Below are positions 35,947-44,910 of a stretch of DNA of 64,000 bases, piece after piece. The notes under the pieces were generated by a model. That model did not search any database. It was given only the letters and a program-made list of their open reading frames with translations, and was not told the origin of the DNA. Origin of the DNA: SHLQ01 sp033344795. Lineage in GTDB: Bacteria > Actinomycetota > Acidimicrobiia > Acidimicrobiales > SHLQ01. Location of the stretch: assembly GCA_033344795.1 (NCBI GenBank), contig JAWPMS010000001.1:2666001-2730000 (forward strand), written 5' to 3'. The position numbers and the translations under genes are program-made. Each line of letters begins with the position of its first letter. Within the stretch, counting starts at the first letter, position 1.

Positions 35947-36735
35947 ATGACTATCGCTGAACCACGCAATCCGACGCTGGCGGTGTGGAAGTTCGCATCA
36001 TGTGATGGGTGCCAGTTGAGCTTGCTCGATTGTGAGGACGAGATCCTGGCCCTTGCAGGTGCGCTCGACATCGCGTACTTCCCCGAAGCGTCGAGCGGCA
36101 TGGTCGAGGGACCGTACGACGTCAGCCTCGTCGAGGGATCGATCACCACGCCTCACGATCTCGAACGCATCAAGAAGGTTCGCGAAGAGTCCGGGGTGGT
36201 GATCACCATCGGCGCCTGCGCAACTTCGGGTGGCATCCAGGCGCTGCGAAATGGAGCTGACGTTTCCGAGTTCATCGGCATCGTCTATGCACACCCCGAG
36301 TACATCTCCACGCTCGAGATGTCGACGCCGATTGCAGACCACATCGAGGTCGACTTCGAGCTACGGGGATGCCCAATCGACAAAGGGCAACTCATCGAAA
36401 CCATCGTTGCCCACCTCGCCGGGCGGCCGCCTCGAATCCCGACCACGAGCGTCTGCATGGAATGCAAAGCGCGCGGGAATCCATGCGTGATGGTGGCCCA
36501 CGGAACCCCCTGCCTCGGACCCGTTACCCAGGGAGGCTGCAGGGCGCTCTGTCCTACCTACAACCGAGGGTGTTACGGGTGTTTCGGGCCAACGGAAAGC
36601 CCCAACACCGAGGCGCTCGCCGAACAGTTCGTCAAGCTCGGGATGCGCGACGACGCCATCGCACGAAGCTTCCGTACCTACGCGGCGTGGGCAGAACCGT
36701 TCAAACAAGAGGCCGAACGAAGGGATCCGTCATGA
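35947..36735 (+). CDS. hydD: Group 3b [NiFe] hydrogenase small (delta) subunit
   Basis: A 262-residue small subunit carrying the proximal and further 4Fe-4S clusters. Seen are the N-terminal FASCDGCQLSLLDCE motif, TIGACATSGG, RGCPIDK, and a C-terminal Cys-rich region (MECKARGNPCVM, then GGCRALCPTYNRGCYGCFGP). There is no twin-arginine signal, as expected for a cytoplasmic group 3 enzyme. It overlaps the large-subunit gene by 4 bp. Confidence 0.94.
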   Translation: MTIAEPRNPTLAVWKFASCDGCQLSLLDCEDEILALAGALDIAYFPEASSGMVEGPYDVSLVEGSITTPHDLERIKKVREESGVVITIGACATSGGIQALRNGADVSEFIGIVYAHPEYISTLEMSTPIADHIEVDFELRGCPIDKGQLIETIVAHLAGRPPRIPTTSVCMECKARGNPCVMVAHGTPCLGPVTQGGCRALCPTYNRGCYGCFGPTESPNTEALAEQFVKLGMRDDAIARSFRTYAAWAEPFKQEAERRDPS

Positions 36736-38027
36736 CGAGCGAGAACGTCGACCTCCACGTCCCGATACTGGCGCGCGTCGAAGGTGAAGGCGCCATGCAC
36801 GTCCAGGTGAGCAACGGTGAGGTCACCGATATTCGCCTGGAGATCTATGAGCCTCCACGGTTCTTCGAGGCGCTTCTTCGCGGCCGCGACTACACCGAGC
36901 CCGCAGACATCACGGCGCGAATATGCGGGATCTGTCCTGTGGCGTACCAGATGAGTGCTGTCCACGCCATCGAACGTGCATGTGGCGTCGCAGTTGGGGG
37001 AGAGATTCGCGAACTTCGCCGCCTTCTCTACTGTGGCGAGTGGATCCAAAGCCATGTGCTGCACATTGGTTTCCTCCATGCTCCGGACTTTCTCGGATAC
37101 GAATCGGGCATCGCCATCGCTGCAGATCATCCCAAAATGGTCGAGAGCATTCTGACCCTGAAGCGAACCGGCAACGACATCGTCGATGTTCTCGGAGGGC
37201 GACCCATCCACCCGGTGAACATCAAACTCGGAGGTTTCTACAAAGCGCCGTCCCGCGCCGAAATGCGGTCACTGCGCGAACCGCTCCTTCAGGCTCGCGA
37301 AACGTGTGTTGAACTCATCCGATGGACGGCAGGCTTCGACTTTCCAGACCTCCAGCAGGACTATGAGTTCGTCTCACTGCGACATGAGAGCGAATACCCG
37401 TTCAACGAAGGCCGGATCGTGTCGAACAAGGGCCTCGACATCGATGCCTCTGAATTCGAGCAACACTCTCTCGAGGAACACGTCGCTCACTCGACCGCTC
37501 TGCACTCCCGACTGAAAGATCGCGGTTGGTACCACGTCGGCCCGCTCGCCCGCTGGGCCAACAACTTCGATCTTCTGAGCTCGGACATCCAAGAGTTTGC
37601 CGCCGAGGTGGGGATCGCTCCCGTCGAGAACAACCCGTTCAAGAGCATCGTGGTCCGTGGGTTGGAGACCCTTCATGCGATTGATGAATCGCTGAGAATC
37701 GTTGACGGCTACGCACCTCCAGCGAAGTCGTTCGTCGATGTCCCCGCGCGGGCCGGGGTTGGATGGTCGGCGACAGAAGCACCACGCGGGATGTTGTACC
37801 ACCGGTACGAGATCGACGATGAGGGAATCATTCTGGCCGCACAGATCATCCCCCCAACGGCGCAGAACCAGCCGACGATCGAGTCTGATCTGCGGAGATT
37901 CGTGGAGGAGAATCTGCATCTCGATCATGAAGAGCTACAACTGCGCTGTGAGCAGTCGATTCGCAACTACGACCCCTGCATCTCCTGTTCGACACACTTT
38001 CTGACGCTCACGATCGACAAGAGCTGA
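36732..38027 (+). CDS. hydA: Group 3b [NiFe] hydrogenase large (alpha) subunit
   Basis: A 431-residue catalytic subunit. The four Ni-Fe ligands are present: L1 RICGICPVAY (about residue 60) and L2 DPCISCSTH near the C-terminus. The nine residues after that His (FLTLTIDKS) form the peptide removed by the maturation protease encoded next. LARVEGEGAM at the N-terminus is the usual proton-path region. Both nickel ligands in L2 are Cys, so this is not a [NiFeSe] enzyme even though selenoproteins appear elsewhere in the window. ATG 36732 overlaps the hydD stop. Confidence 0.95.
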   Translation: MTSENVDLHVPILARVEGEGAMHVQVSNGEVTDIRLEIYEPPRFFEALLRGRDYTEPADITARICGICPVAYQMSAVHAIERACGVAVGGEIRELRRLLYCGEWIQSHVLHIGFLHAPDFLGYESGIAIAADHPKMVESILTLKRTGNDIVDVLGGRPIHPVNIKLGGFYKAPSRAEMRSLREPLLQARETCVELIRWTAGFDFPDLQQDYEFVSLRHESEYPFNEGRIVSNKGLDIDASEFEQHSLEEHVAHSTALHSRLKDRGWYHVGPLARWANNFDLLSSDIQEFAAEVGIAPVENNPFKSIVVRGLETLHAIDESLRIVDGYAPPAKSFVDVPARAGVGWSATEAPRGMLYHRYEIDDEGIILAAQIIPPTAQNQPTIESDLRRFVEENLHLDHEELQLRCEQSIRNYDPCISCSTHFLTLTIDKS

Positions 38028-38030
38028 TCG

Positions 38031-38528
38031 GTGGACGGACAGGTGACAGCGCAAGCCCTGGTCATCGGCGTGGGAAATCGCGATCGAGGCGACGATGCGA
38101 TCGGCCCGGTTGTCGTTGATGTGGTCCGGGAACGTTTCGACGACCGGTACGCCACCGGTGTGGTCGAGGGGGATTTGTCCGACCTCTCACTCAGCTGGCA
38201 TCAGGATCAGGATGTGGTCATTGTCGACGCCATGGTGAGCGGCCGTCCCGCAGGAGATGTCTGGGAGTTCGATGCCTTGGAGGAGAAGCTCCGCATCGAC
38301 TCTGGATTGCTTTCGAGTCACGGTGTGGGATTGGCCGAAGCGATCGAACTGGCACGGATTCTCGATCGTCTGCCGCGCAGCCTCACGATCATTGCGATCG
38401 AGGCGACCACGTTCGGCCAGTTCGATGAGTTGACACCTGAGGTCGCCGGCGCGGCTGATCGAGTCGTGGATCGAATCGAGAAGCTGATCGACGAGAAGAG
38501 GACTCATGCACGAACTCGCGCTGTGTAG
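38031..38528 (+). CDS. Hydrogenase maturation protease
   Basis: A 165-residue HyaD/HycI-type endopeptidase that trims the large-subunit C-terminus after nickel insertion. VIGVGNRDRGDDAIGP carries the nickel-sensing Asp; VDAMVSG and a central SSHGVGLAEAI His segment complete the site. It begins at GTG 38031, 3 bp after hydA, and overlaps hypA by 23 bp. Confidence 0.9.
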   Translation: MDGQVTAQALVIGVGNRDRGDDAIGPVVVDVVRERFDDRYATGVVEGDLSDLSLSWHQDQDVVIVDAMVSGRPAGDVWEFDALEEKLRIDSGLLSSHGVGLAEAIELARILDRLPRSLTIIAIEATTFGQFDELTPEVAGAADRVVDRIEKLIDEKRTHARTRAV

Positions 38529-38865
38529 AGCGATCGCAGACACGGTCAGGGGATACTCGGATGGCGGCTCGATCAGCACTGTCTATCTACGCATCGGTCA
38601 CCTACGACAGGTTGTGCCAACGACGCTCGAGTTCTGTTGGCGAGCCACCGTCGGCGGAACCGAGCTGTCTGGTTCTGTGCTCGCGATCGATCACGTGCCG
38701 GTGAGCGTTTCGTGCGCCGCATGCGCCCATATCTCGTCGTTGCCGGATCCCGTCCTGCGATGTCCGACGTGCGGTGGGTTCGATGTCGAGGTGTTGACGG
38801 GGGAGGAGTTCATGATCGAGTCGATCGACCGCGCGTATGAAGCAGAAGGCATCGAGGTGTCGTGA
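38506..38865 (+). CDS. hypA: Hydrogenase nickel-insertion protein HypA
   Basis: A 119-residue nickel metallochaperone with the N-terminal MHE nickel-binding motif and a zinc domain with two CxxC pairs (CAACAHI and CPTCGG). It delivers nickel to the hydrogenase large subunit together with HypB. It overlaps the protease gene and the hypB start. Confidence 0.93.
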   Translation: MHELALCRAIADTVRGYSDGGSISTVYLRIGHLRQVVPTTLEFCWRATVGGTELSGSVLAIDHVPVSVSCAACAHISSLPDPVLRCPTCGGFDVEVLTGEEFMIESIDRAYEAEGIEVS

Positions 38866-39629
38866 TGGGCCGTTTCCACCAGCACACCGATGGATCAGGG
38901 CATGCTCACGAGCACGCGGAGACAGGATCCGAGCGCCTCGGGGATCACAGCGGATACCCCTCTGGCACCGAACGAATCGCGGTGCTCGAACAGCTCCTCG
39001 GCGAGAATGACCGCGTGGCGCACGACAATCGCCTCGCGCTCAGGGAACATGGGATTCGAACGGTGAATCTGATGTCATCGCCAGGAGCGGGCAAGACCAC
39101 ACTTCTCGCAAAGACCATCCCAGCCTTGGCAGGCGAGCTGAGGGTCGGCGTGCTCGAGGGTGACATCGCCACCAGTCTCGATGCTGACCAATTGACCGGG
39201 CTAGGTGCCCAAGTGTCACTCGTGAACACGAGCGCCGGATTCGGTGGTGAATGCCACCTCGACGCGGTGATGGTTCGCGCGGGACTGCGCGGCCTCGACC
39301 TTCACGCATTGGATCTCCTGGTGATCGAGAACGTCGGCAACCTCGTCTGCCCGGCGGAGTTCGATGTGGGACAGGACGCACGGGCGATGATCTATGCAAT
39401 CACCGAGGGAGAAGAGAAGCCCCTGAAGTACCCGGTGATGTTTCGTTCTGTCGATGTCGTGGTGGTGAACAAGATCGACCTGCTCCCTCATCTTCGATTC
39501 GACATGGCCAACTTTCTCGCAAACCTCCGGTCGATCAACCCACAGGCGACCGTCATCGCGTTGAGTGCCGAGACGGGTGAAGGCGTGGATATCTGGGTCG
39601 AATGGTTGCGCTCGGTGGTAGCGGAGTGA
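38862..39629 (+). CDS. hypB: Hydrogenase nickel-insertion GTPase HypB
   Basis: A 255-residue GTPase with a His-rich nickel-storage N-terminus (HQHTDGSGHAHEHAE), P-loop SSPGAGKTTLL (about residue 68), ENVGNLVCPAEFD and the NKIDLLPH guanine-specificity motif. The start is GTG 38862 or ATG 38865, overlapping the hypA stop. hypC, hypD and hypE are not in the window; hypF is about 19 kb away beside the selenoprotein/ABC operon. It converges on the PAP2-PhoD gene with a 4-bp gap. Confidence 0.94.
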   Translation: MMGRFHQHTDGSGHAHEHAETGSERLGDHSGYPSGTERIAVLEQLLGENDRVAHDNRLALREHGIRTVNLMSSPGAGKTTLLAKTIPALAGELRVGVLEGDIATSLDADQLTGLGAQVSLVNTSAGFGGECHLDAVMVRAGLRGLDLHALDLLVIENVGNLVCPAEFDVGQDARAMIYAITEGEEKPLKYPVMFRSVDVVVVNKIDLLPHLRFDMANFLANLRSINPQATVIALSAETGEGVDIWVEWLRSVVAE

Positions 39630-39633
39630 CCGG

Positions 39634-42264
39634 TCATGCAGCTGGGTCCGCAAGAACATCGGCGGCGTCCACGGTGAACTCGTAGGTCACGAGCGTTTCT
39701 CCTTCCCAGTTGAGCCCGGCCAGCGAAACGCGAACGGTCGGTCCGCCGTCGTCGAGTATGTCGATGATCCCGTATTGCCCACCTCCTGGGAACGAGCCAT
39801 GTGAGTACGGGCCGCCTTTGGTGCTACCGGGGCGATCGAGCGCAGCCGCGTGAAGCACGGGGAATCCGGGCGATCCATCGGTGCCATATCCGCTGTTCGA
39901 GCCATCGTCGATGGCGACCATGTGCGCGTCGCCACTCACCATGACGAGGTTGTCGACGTCCGCGGCGGAGAGTGCGTCGGCGATGACGGTGCGTTCATCT
40001 GCATGCGCAGACCAATCGTCCGCGTCGGCGCCCTCTGGTGAAATCCATGGGGTTGGGTTGCCCCAGACGACGAGTGCGTGCGTCTGTGCGCTGGAGATGA
40101 GCTCGTCGATCAACCATTCGAGTTGACGGTCGCCAAGCATCGTGTCGGGAGTGCGCTGGGAGCGAGTGTCTGTGAGCACGAATCGTACGCGTCCGACCGT
40201 GAACGCTTGGGCAATCGATGCCGAAGGGTCATCGTCGACCAACTCGTGCGGGACCGCCTGCCGGAACGCTGACGACACCGCTGCTCGTGATGGCGAAGTG
40301 CTGTCTGCGTTGTCTGGGCCGAAGTCGTGGTCGTCCCAGACATAGGCGGTCGGGACCGACCGAAAGAGAGCCGACTGGCCAGGTTGTGTCAGCGCCCGCT
40401 CGTATTCGTCGAGATGGTCGGCAGGGTCGCTGCTCGACAGGCTCGCGTAGTGCATGTCGCCAATCGCAATGTAGAGATCGGGTTCCTCCTCCACCATGGC
40501 GTCGAAGACGGCCCCGTTCGAGCCGGTGCGGGCACACGACCCGACGACCACGCGAACGTTCTGTGGTCCGTCGGTTCGTGTGTGAAACGTCGCTTCTGCG
40601 GTCGGTTCGTTGGCTTCCGCCGGGCCCTCTGTCACCGAATACGAGTATTCGGTATCGGCCTGCAAATCGAGGATCTCGAATCGAGCGAGTCCAGCCTGCA
40701 CCGAAGCCTGCACCGACCGTGGCTCCACATCGGCGGACCAATACGTGAGGCGAGCGGTGCTCGACGAATCCAACCCGCCTCCCACCACGGTCGCAGTGGA
40801 ATCGTGGACCGCCCCGAGCCAGAGCCACGTAGCCTCCGAGTCGAGCGGTTCGGCGACAGACTCGGGGTGTGTCGGGCCAAAGTAGTGATCGTAGATCTGG
40901 CGACTGCCGAGGGCTGTCGCCGTCAAGCTCGAGATCGTGATGACCGCCAGCACGGCGATAGACCCGAGGGTCGCGGTGGGCTGCCACGCCAACCACGTGA
41001 GTACTGCAGGCACCAGCAGCATCGCCGTCAGAACGAATGCCGTGAGCGGCGTGTATTCGACCGAGGCCAACAGCCCGAGCGCGGTTGCGCACAAGGCCAT
41101 CGTGAAGGCGGCCTTCGCCCTCCATCGAACCGCGGCGAGACCGGCAATCCCCATTGTGACCGCCAGGGCGATCTGCATGGGTTCAGCGATGGCTGAACCA
41201 ACTCCGGTTCCTTCGGGATCGTTTGGGAGTCCAACAAATGTCGTCGCGATCAGCAGACTGGCCGAGGCGCCGATGGCCGCTGTTGCTCCGGCGACACCAA
41301 CGAGTCGTGTCTGCGACGGCCTGAACGCGAGGACCCCCTTGCTCCAATCGGCGTGACCTGGATGGAACGACCACGGACAGGCGTTGCAGCTGTGGTGCCA
41401 GTGTTGACGTTCCAGCAGCCAATGGGCGATGAGAACAGTGGTCAGACCAAGCAGCACACCAGCAAGAACGTCCGTCGGCCAGTGGTCCTGTCTGTGTACT
41501 CGGACCAGGGCGGTCATCAACGCAAAAGCGCCGAGGGCGAATCGGCTGATGATCACCGTGCGTCGTCGGACTCCGAACAGTACGTCGACGGCGGCGGGAA
41601 CAAGTCCGGCGATGAAGATCGCCTGGACGATGTGACCGCTGGGAAACGACTTGAGATCTCCCATCGCCACGGGTCGAGGGCGCTCCACGAGCTCCTGCAA
41701 CAGAAAGTTCGTCACCCAGCTGAAAACGAACGCTGACGGGAAGACGAGCGCCATCACCCGACACCGAGATGCAGAAAGGCCGATAACTGCGGCAAATCCG
41801 ATCGATATCACCGTCGAGCCGAAGAGATCGATGGTGGACAGCTGTTCGACCCAGCTTGCGTCCACGATCGGTGCAGAAAGGGTGTCGTCGAGGTCATCCA
41901 AGAACTCTGATGCCAGGACGGCAATACCGGTGAGAGCGCCCAATACGACTGCCACGCCGGCGATTCCAGCGATGGCGATGTGTTTGAAACGTTTCTGAAG
42001 ACCTGCGGGTTCCCGCCGCGGGAGCGGGCCACCGAGGAGTATCGAGAACGTCGCAGCACTCTCGACGGCGATGCGCCGTTCGCGGGATCGACGGCCCGCG
42101 CGCTGCATTGCATCTCGGATGAGCGTCGCAACGGAGAAGACGACACCCACGCTCATGATCGCAGGAACAAACACCATCAATCGATCTGGCTCGGCACCGT
42201 CGAACGGGTCGGCGGGGACTCGCCTGGCCCTCCAAGGAAGGGGGGAGCTCGGTCGCGTGCTCAT
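39634..42264 (-). CDS. Fusion of PAP2 lipid phosphatase and PhoD-type metallophosphatase
   Basis: An 876-residue polytopic protein. The N-terminal half has membrane helices and the PAP2 triad: LVERPRP, SFPSGHIVQA and RVHRQDHWPTDVLAG. More helices (about 310-470) follow, then a fibronectin-like segment and an extracytoplasmic PhoD-like phosphatase/phosphodiesterase domain with the metal-site motifs VGSCART, AIGDMHYA, YVWDDHDFGPDNAD, VVWGNPTPW and MVSGDAHM. Joining two unrelated phosphatases in one chain suggests sequential release of phosphate from a lipid- or wall-linked substrate. Its start overlaps the dikinase stop (ATGA), so it is the last gene of the minus-strand operon from 47.8 kb. Confidence 0.88.
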   Translation of the reverse strand: MSTRPSSPLPWRARRVPADPFDGAEPDRLMVFVPAIMSVGVVFSVATLIRDAMQRAGRRSRERRIAVESAATFSILLGGPLPRREPAGLQKRFKHIAIAGIAGVAVVLGALTGIAVLASEFLDDLDDTLSAPIVDASWVEQLSTIDLFGSTVISIGFAAVIGLSASRCRVMALVFPSAFVFSWVTNFLLQELVERPRPVAMGDLKSFPSGHIVQAIFIAGLVPAAVDVLFGVRRRTVIISRFALGAFALMTALVRVHRQDHWPTDVLAGVLLGLTTVLIAHWLLERQHWHHSCNACPWSFHPGHADWSKGVLAFRPSQTRLVGVAGATAAIGASASLLIATTFVGLPNDPEGTGVGSAIAEPMQIALAVTMGIAGLAAVRWRAKAAFTMALCATALGLLASVEYTPLTAFVLTAMLLVPAVLTWLAWQPTATLGSIAVLAVITISSLTATALGSRQIYDHYFGPTHPESVAEPLDSEATWLWLGAVHDSTATVVGGGLDSSSTARLTYWSADVEPRSVQASVQAGLARFEILDLQADTEYSYSVTEGPAEANEPTAEATFHTRTDGPQNVRVVVGSCARTGSNGAVFDAMVEEEPDLYIAIGDMHYASLSSSDPADHLDEYERALTQPGQSALFRSVPTAYVWDDHDFGPDNADSTSPSRAAVSSAFRQAVPHELVDDDPSASIAQAFTVGRVRFVLTDTRSQRTPDTMLGDRQLEWLIDELISSAQTHALVVWGNPTPWISPEGADADDWSAHADERTVIADALSAADVDNLVMVSGDAHMVAIDDGSNSGYGTDGSPGFPVLHAAALDRPGSTKGGPYSHGSFPGGGQYGIIDILDDGGPTVRVSLAGLNWEGETLVTYEFTVDAADVLADPAA

Positions 42265-44624
42265 CCGGACTCGTCTGCCTCGTCGATCACGACCAACCCT
42301 TGGTCTCCGTCTACCCAGACGGTTCGGCCGTCGAGGAAGCTCGTGGCAGCGTGCACGTTGAGGACAGCAGGAAGCCCAAGCTCGCGCGCGAGAATCGCGG
42401 CATGCGACAGTGGTCCGCCGCGCTCGACGATGACCGCCCCAGCCCGTACGAAGAGCGGCGACCAGGACGCATCGGTCGACTCGGCGACGAGCACTGCGCC
42501 TTCAGGGATCTCCGCATCCGCGGACCGTGCGACACACGCACGCCCTCGGAACCGTCCACCACTGGCGGCCCACCCTTCGAACGTGTCGCCGTCGGGTAGC
42601 GGAACGGGTGTCCGATCGGGCACTCCGACGAAACGAACGGGTAGTTCGCCCTCGCTCTCGTATCGAGTGAGCCAATTGCCCCTTCTGCCCAAGACATCGG
42701 CGGTGGGCGACCGTCCCCCCAACGCGGCGACGACTTCGGTCGTCGACAGGAGTTCGATGTCAGAGGACTTGCGCAGAGCCCCTCGGGACACCAGTCGTTC
42801 TCCCATTTCGAGGTGGGCCCGACGTACGGCTCCACCAAGTTCCAGGAAGGCAGCCTTTGTCGCCTCGCGGCGCTCGAGCTGTTCCGCAGCGTCGGCGATG
42901 GTTCTCCTGATCAGATGGATGCGAACATCGACGATCTGTCCGGTCATGATTCGTTTGCGGCGCCAGCCGGGTAATGCGGTGAGTTGGGCTTCCAAGGCAT
43001 CGCGCTGGTTTGTGTCGCGCTGCATGCTCGCCGGGACCGTCGGCTCCATCCCGATTTCGCGCCACGAAGGTCCGGCAAAGATCGCGGCCGAAGCGTCCTC
43101 GGTGCGCCTTGTCCTCCCTCGGTCAACGCTGATGACACGTAATGCAGCAGCTGGCGCATCAGTGCCGAGATGAGGTTCGAGGAGCTGTTCGAGGCGGTGG
43201 TGCGCCGCTGCTGCGGCTGCGGCCACACCCAACTCGGCAGCAAGGCCTCTGGACGCGAGGTCAACGAGCCGTTGCGCGTGAGCCAGCAGCGCATCGTCAT
43301 GTAGAGAGGGCAGTTCGGTTGGGTTGTCGCGAAGCTTCTCGACGGTTGCGATCAACACCTCCGCTGCGTCGATTGCACGGCGGCGAGTTCGAGAGGTTCG
43401 GATGCCCCGAAGGATCGTCTTCAGTCGAGATCTGGACCGAGACGGCTCCTCACCCACGTCATCGGTGATGCCAAAGTACTGCTCCTCCAGCTCCTGGACT
43501 GCCCCCGGAATGTCCGATGCTGTCGAACGGAGAAGGTCGAAGTCCAAGGCGACCCTCCCTCGAACCCGACGGACCAGGGTCCGGTCGACGGCGGGTGTGC
43601 GCATGCCGAGTCCCAGGCCAGCGAGGACCGCTCGAAACGCTTCCTCCAGCAGGAACGAATTCACGTCCCAGCTGAGTGCGCCGAGGACCCCCGGAACCAT
43701 TTCGACGATGCCGGCTGTCGTGAGCTCGTGTTCGTCGTATGGGCTGTCGAACCCATCGTCTGTTTCGAGCACCGTGATGGGTCGTGCTTGCACGATGTGC
43801 ACTTCGTCCCCGACCGCCGCCCACTCCACATCCTGCGGTCGCCCGCTCAGGCCCTCGATGGCCATGGAGAGCTCGAGTGCTCGGGCCTCGATGCTCGGGA
43901 GGTCTTCGCTCGAATCGCGGGCGACGACCCAAGCCTTGGGAGTTCGTTCGCCAGATACCAACGACTCTCCGAGGCCCTCCACGGTTTCCACTCGGGCTGA
44001 CCCGGGAGAACCACCGGGGTCGGCGGTGAACACGACTCCAGCCGTTGTCGCCGGCACCATGGCCATCACGACCACGGCCATGGCGACTCCGGTTTCTGCG
44101 ATGCCGAATGCTCGGCGGTATGCCGTTGGGGCAGGGTGCCAGAGTGATGCCCAGACCGACGTCACGGCATCGATCACCGCCTGCTCATCGGTGGAATCAA
44201 CTTCGAGCACGCTCCTGTATTGACCGGCAAACGACGATCCGGCCAAATCTTCGACGGTCGCAGACGATCGAATTGCAAGCTTTTCACCATCGGCCCCGCC
44301 CACTGCACGTGCCAGATTTGTGATCGAAGTGCGGAGGTCTGGGCTGAGGTGAACGGCATGAAACGCCTGATCCACATCGTCGGCCCCGACCGCTGCGCCC
44401 TCGAGGATCGCCGAGATCAACTCCGAAATCCTTGGGTCCCCGATGAATGACTTGTAAGCGGTGATCGTGACGACGCCTGTTCGAGGCACCGGCATGCCGG
44501 CGGCAACAAGGTCGGCCAACGATCTGCCCTTGCCCCCGAGCCCCGTGGTGTTCGTTGGCGCGTCCCAGAGGAGCACCCCATGGTCACATTCGCAGCATGG
44601 CTCTTGGTCAGTGGCGCTGTTCAT
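42261..44624 (-). CDS. PEP-synthase/rifampicin-phosphotransferase-like dikinase
   Basis: About 787 residues from ATG 44624 (earlier ATGs at 44639 and 44687 are possible). An N-terminal PPDK-type ATP-grasp domain (GGKGRSLADLVAAGMPVP; LAIRSSATVEDLAGSSFAGQY in two parts; DVEWAAVGDEVHIVQARP) is followed by a divergent middle domain and a C-terminal swivelling domain with the phospho-His motif RGGPLSHAAILAREL. There is no PEP/pyruvate-binding TIM barrel, which is the layout of rifampicin phosphotransferase rather than true PEP synthase. The substrate is unknown: drug resistance or phosphorylation of another small molecule are both possible. Confidence 0.8.
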   Translation of the reverse strand: MNSATDQEPCCECDHGVLLWDAPTNTTGLGGKGRSLADLVAAGMPVPRTGVVTITAYKSFIGDPRISELISAILEGAAVGADDVDQAFHAVHLSPDLRTSITNLARAVGGADGEKLAIRSSATVEDLAGSSFAGQYRSVLEVDSTDEQAVIDAVTSVWASLWHPAPTAYRRAFGIAETGVAMAVVVMAMVPATTAGVVFTADPGGSPGSARVETVEGLGESLVSGERTPKAWVVARDSSEDLPSIEARALELSMAIEGLSGRPQDVEWAAVGDEVHIVQARPITVLETDDGFDSPYDEHELTTAGIVEMVPGVLGALSWDVNSFLLEEAFRAVLAGLGLGMRTPAVDRTLVRRVRGRVALDFDLLRSTASDIPGAVQELEEQYFGITDDVGEEPSRSRSRLKTILRGIRTSRTRRRAIDAAEVLIATVEKLRDNPTELPSLHDDALLAHAQRLVDLASRGLAAELGVAAAAAAAHHRLEQLLEPHLGTDAPAAALRVISVDRGRTRRTEDASAAIFAGPSWREIGMEPTVPASMQRDTNQRDALEAQLTALPGWRRKRIMTGQIVDVRIHLIRRTIADAAEQLERREATKAAFLELGGAVRRAHLEMGERLVSRGALRKSSDIELLSTTEVVAALGGRSPTADVLGRRGNWLTRYESEGELPVRFVGVPDRTPVPLPDGDTFEGWAASGGRFRGRACVARSADAEIPEGAVLVAESTDASWSPLFVRAGAVIVERGGPLSHAAILARELGLPAVLNVHAATSFLDGRTVWVDGDQGLVVIDEADESG

Positions 44625-44910
44625 TGCCGTACACGCCATGACATGAGGCGGCGATCGTTCGGTCGATGGCTTCATCGAATGGTTCACCGGTTGCCTGCGA
44701 GCGCTTCCGCAGCCAACTCTCGAGGTCGGGTCGCAGGGTGACCACCGCGCGGCCCGAGAATTGCCGGGCGGTGATGGCGGCGAGGCTCATGAACGCCACA
44801 CCGAGCAGTAGGAGAAGCTTCCACTCAGAGTTGAGGAATGCGTCGAGCAGACCGGTCGCCGCGGCGGCGAGCCCGATGACGCCGAAGACCATCGTGGGGC
44901 GATCTCTCAT
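44608..44910 (-). CDS. Small membrane protein with C-terminal RHH-like segment
   Basis: A 100-residue protein from ATG 44910. It has two hydrophobic helices (about residues 7-23 and 29-46), then a cytoplasmic segment VVTLRPDLESWLRKRSQATGEP (in part) that resembles the beginning of a ribbon-helix-helix or DUF-type dimer. Function is unknown. It overlaps the PAP2 gene upstream (ATGA) and the dikinase gene downstream by about 17 bp, so it is firmly within the operon. Confidence 0.6.
   Translation of the reverse strand: MRDRPTMVFGVIGLAAAATGLLDAFLNSEWKLLLLLGVAFMSLAAITARQFSGRAVVTLRPDLESWLRKRSQATGEPFDEAIDRTIAASCHGVYGNEQRH

Noticed and set aside
36732..38027. [NiFeSe] hydrogenase, considered because of the selenoproteins in the window
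   Set aside because: The L2 motif is DPCISCSTH with normal Cys codons.
41440..41448. GGTCAGACC in the PAP2-PhoD gene as a repeat copy
   Set aside because: It lacks the flanking G-run of the element and is a 9-bp match only.
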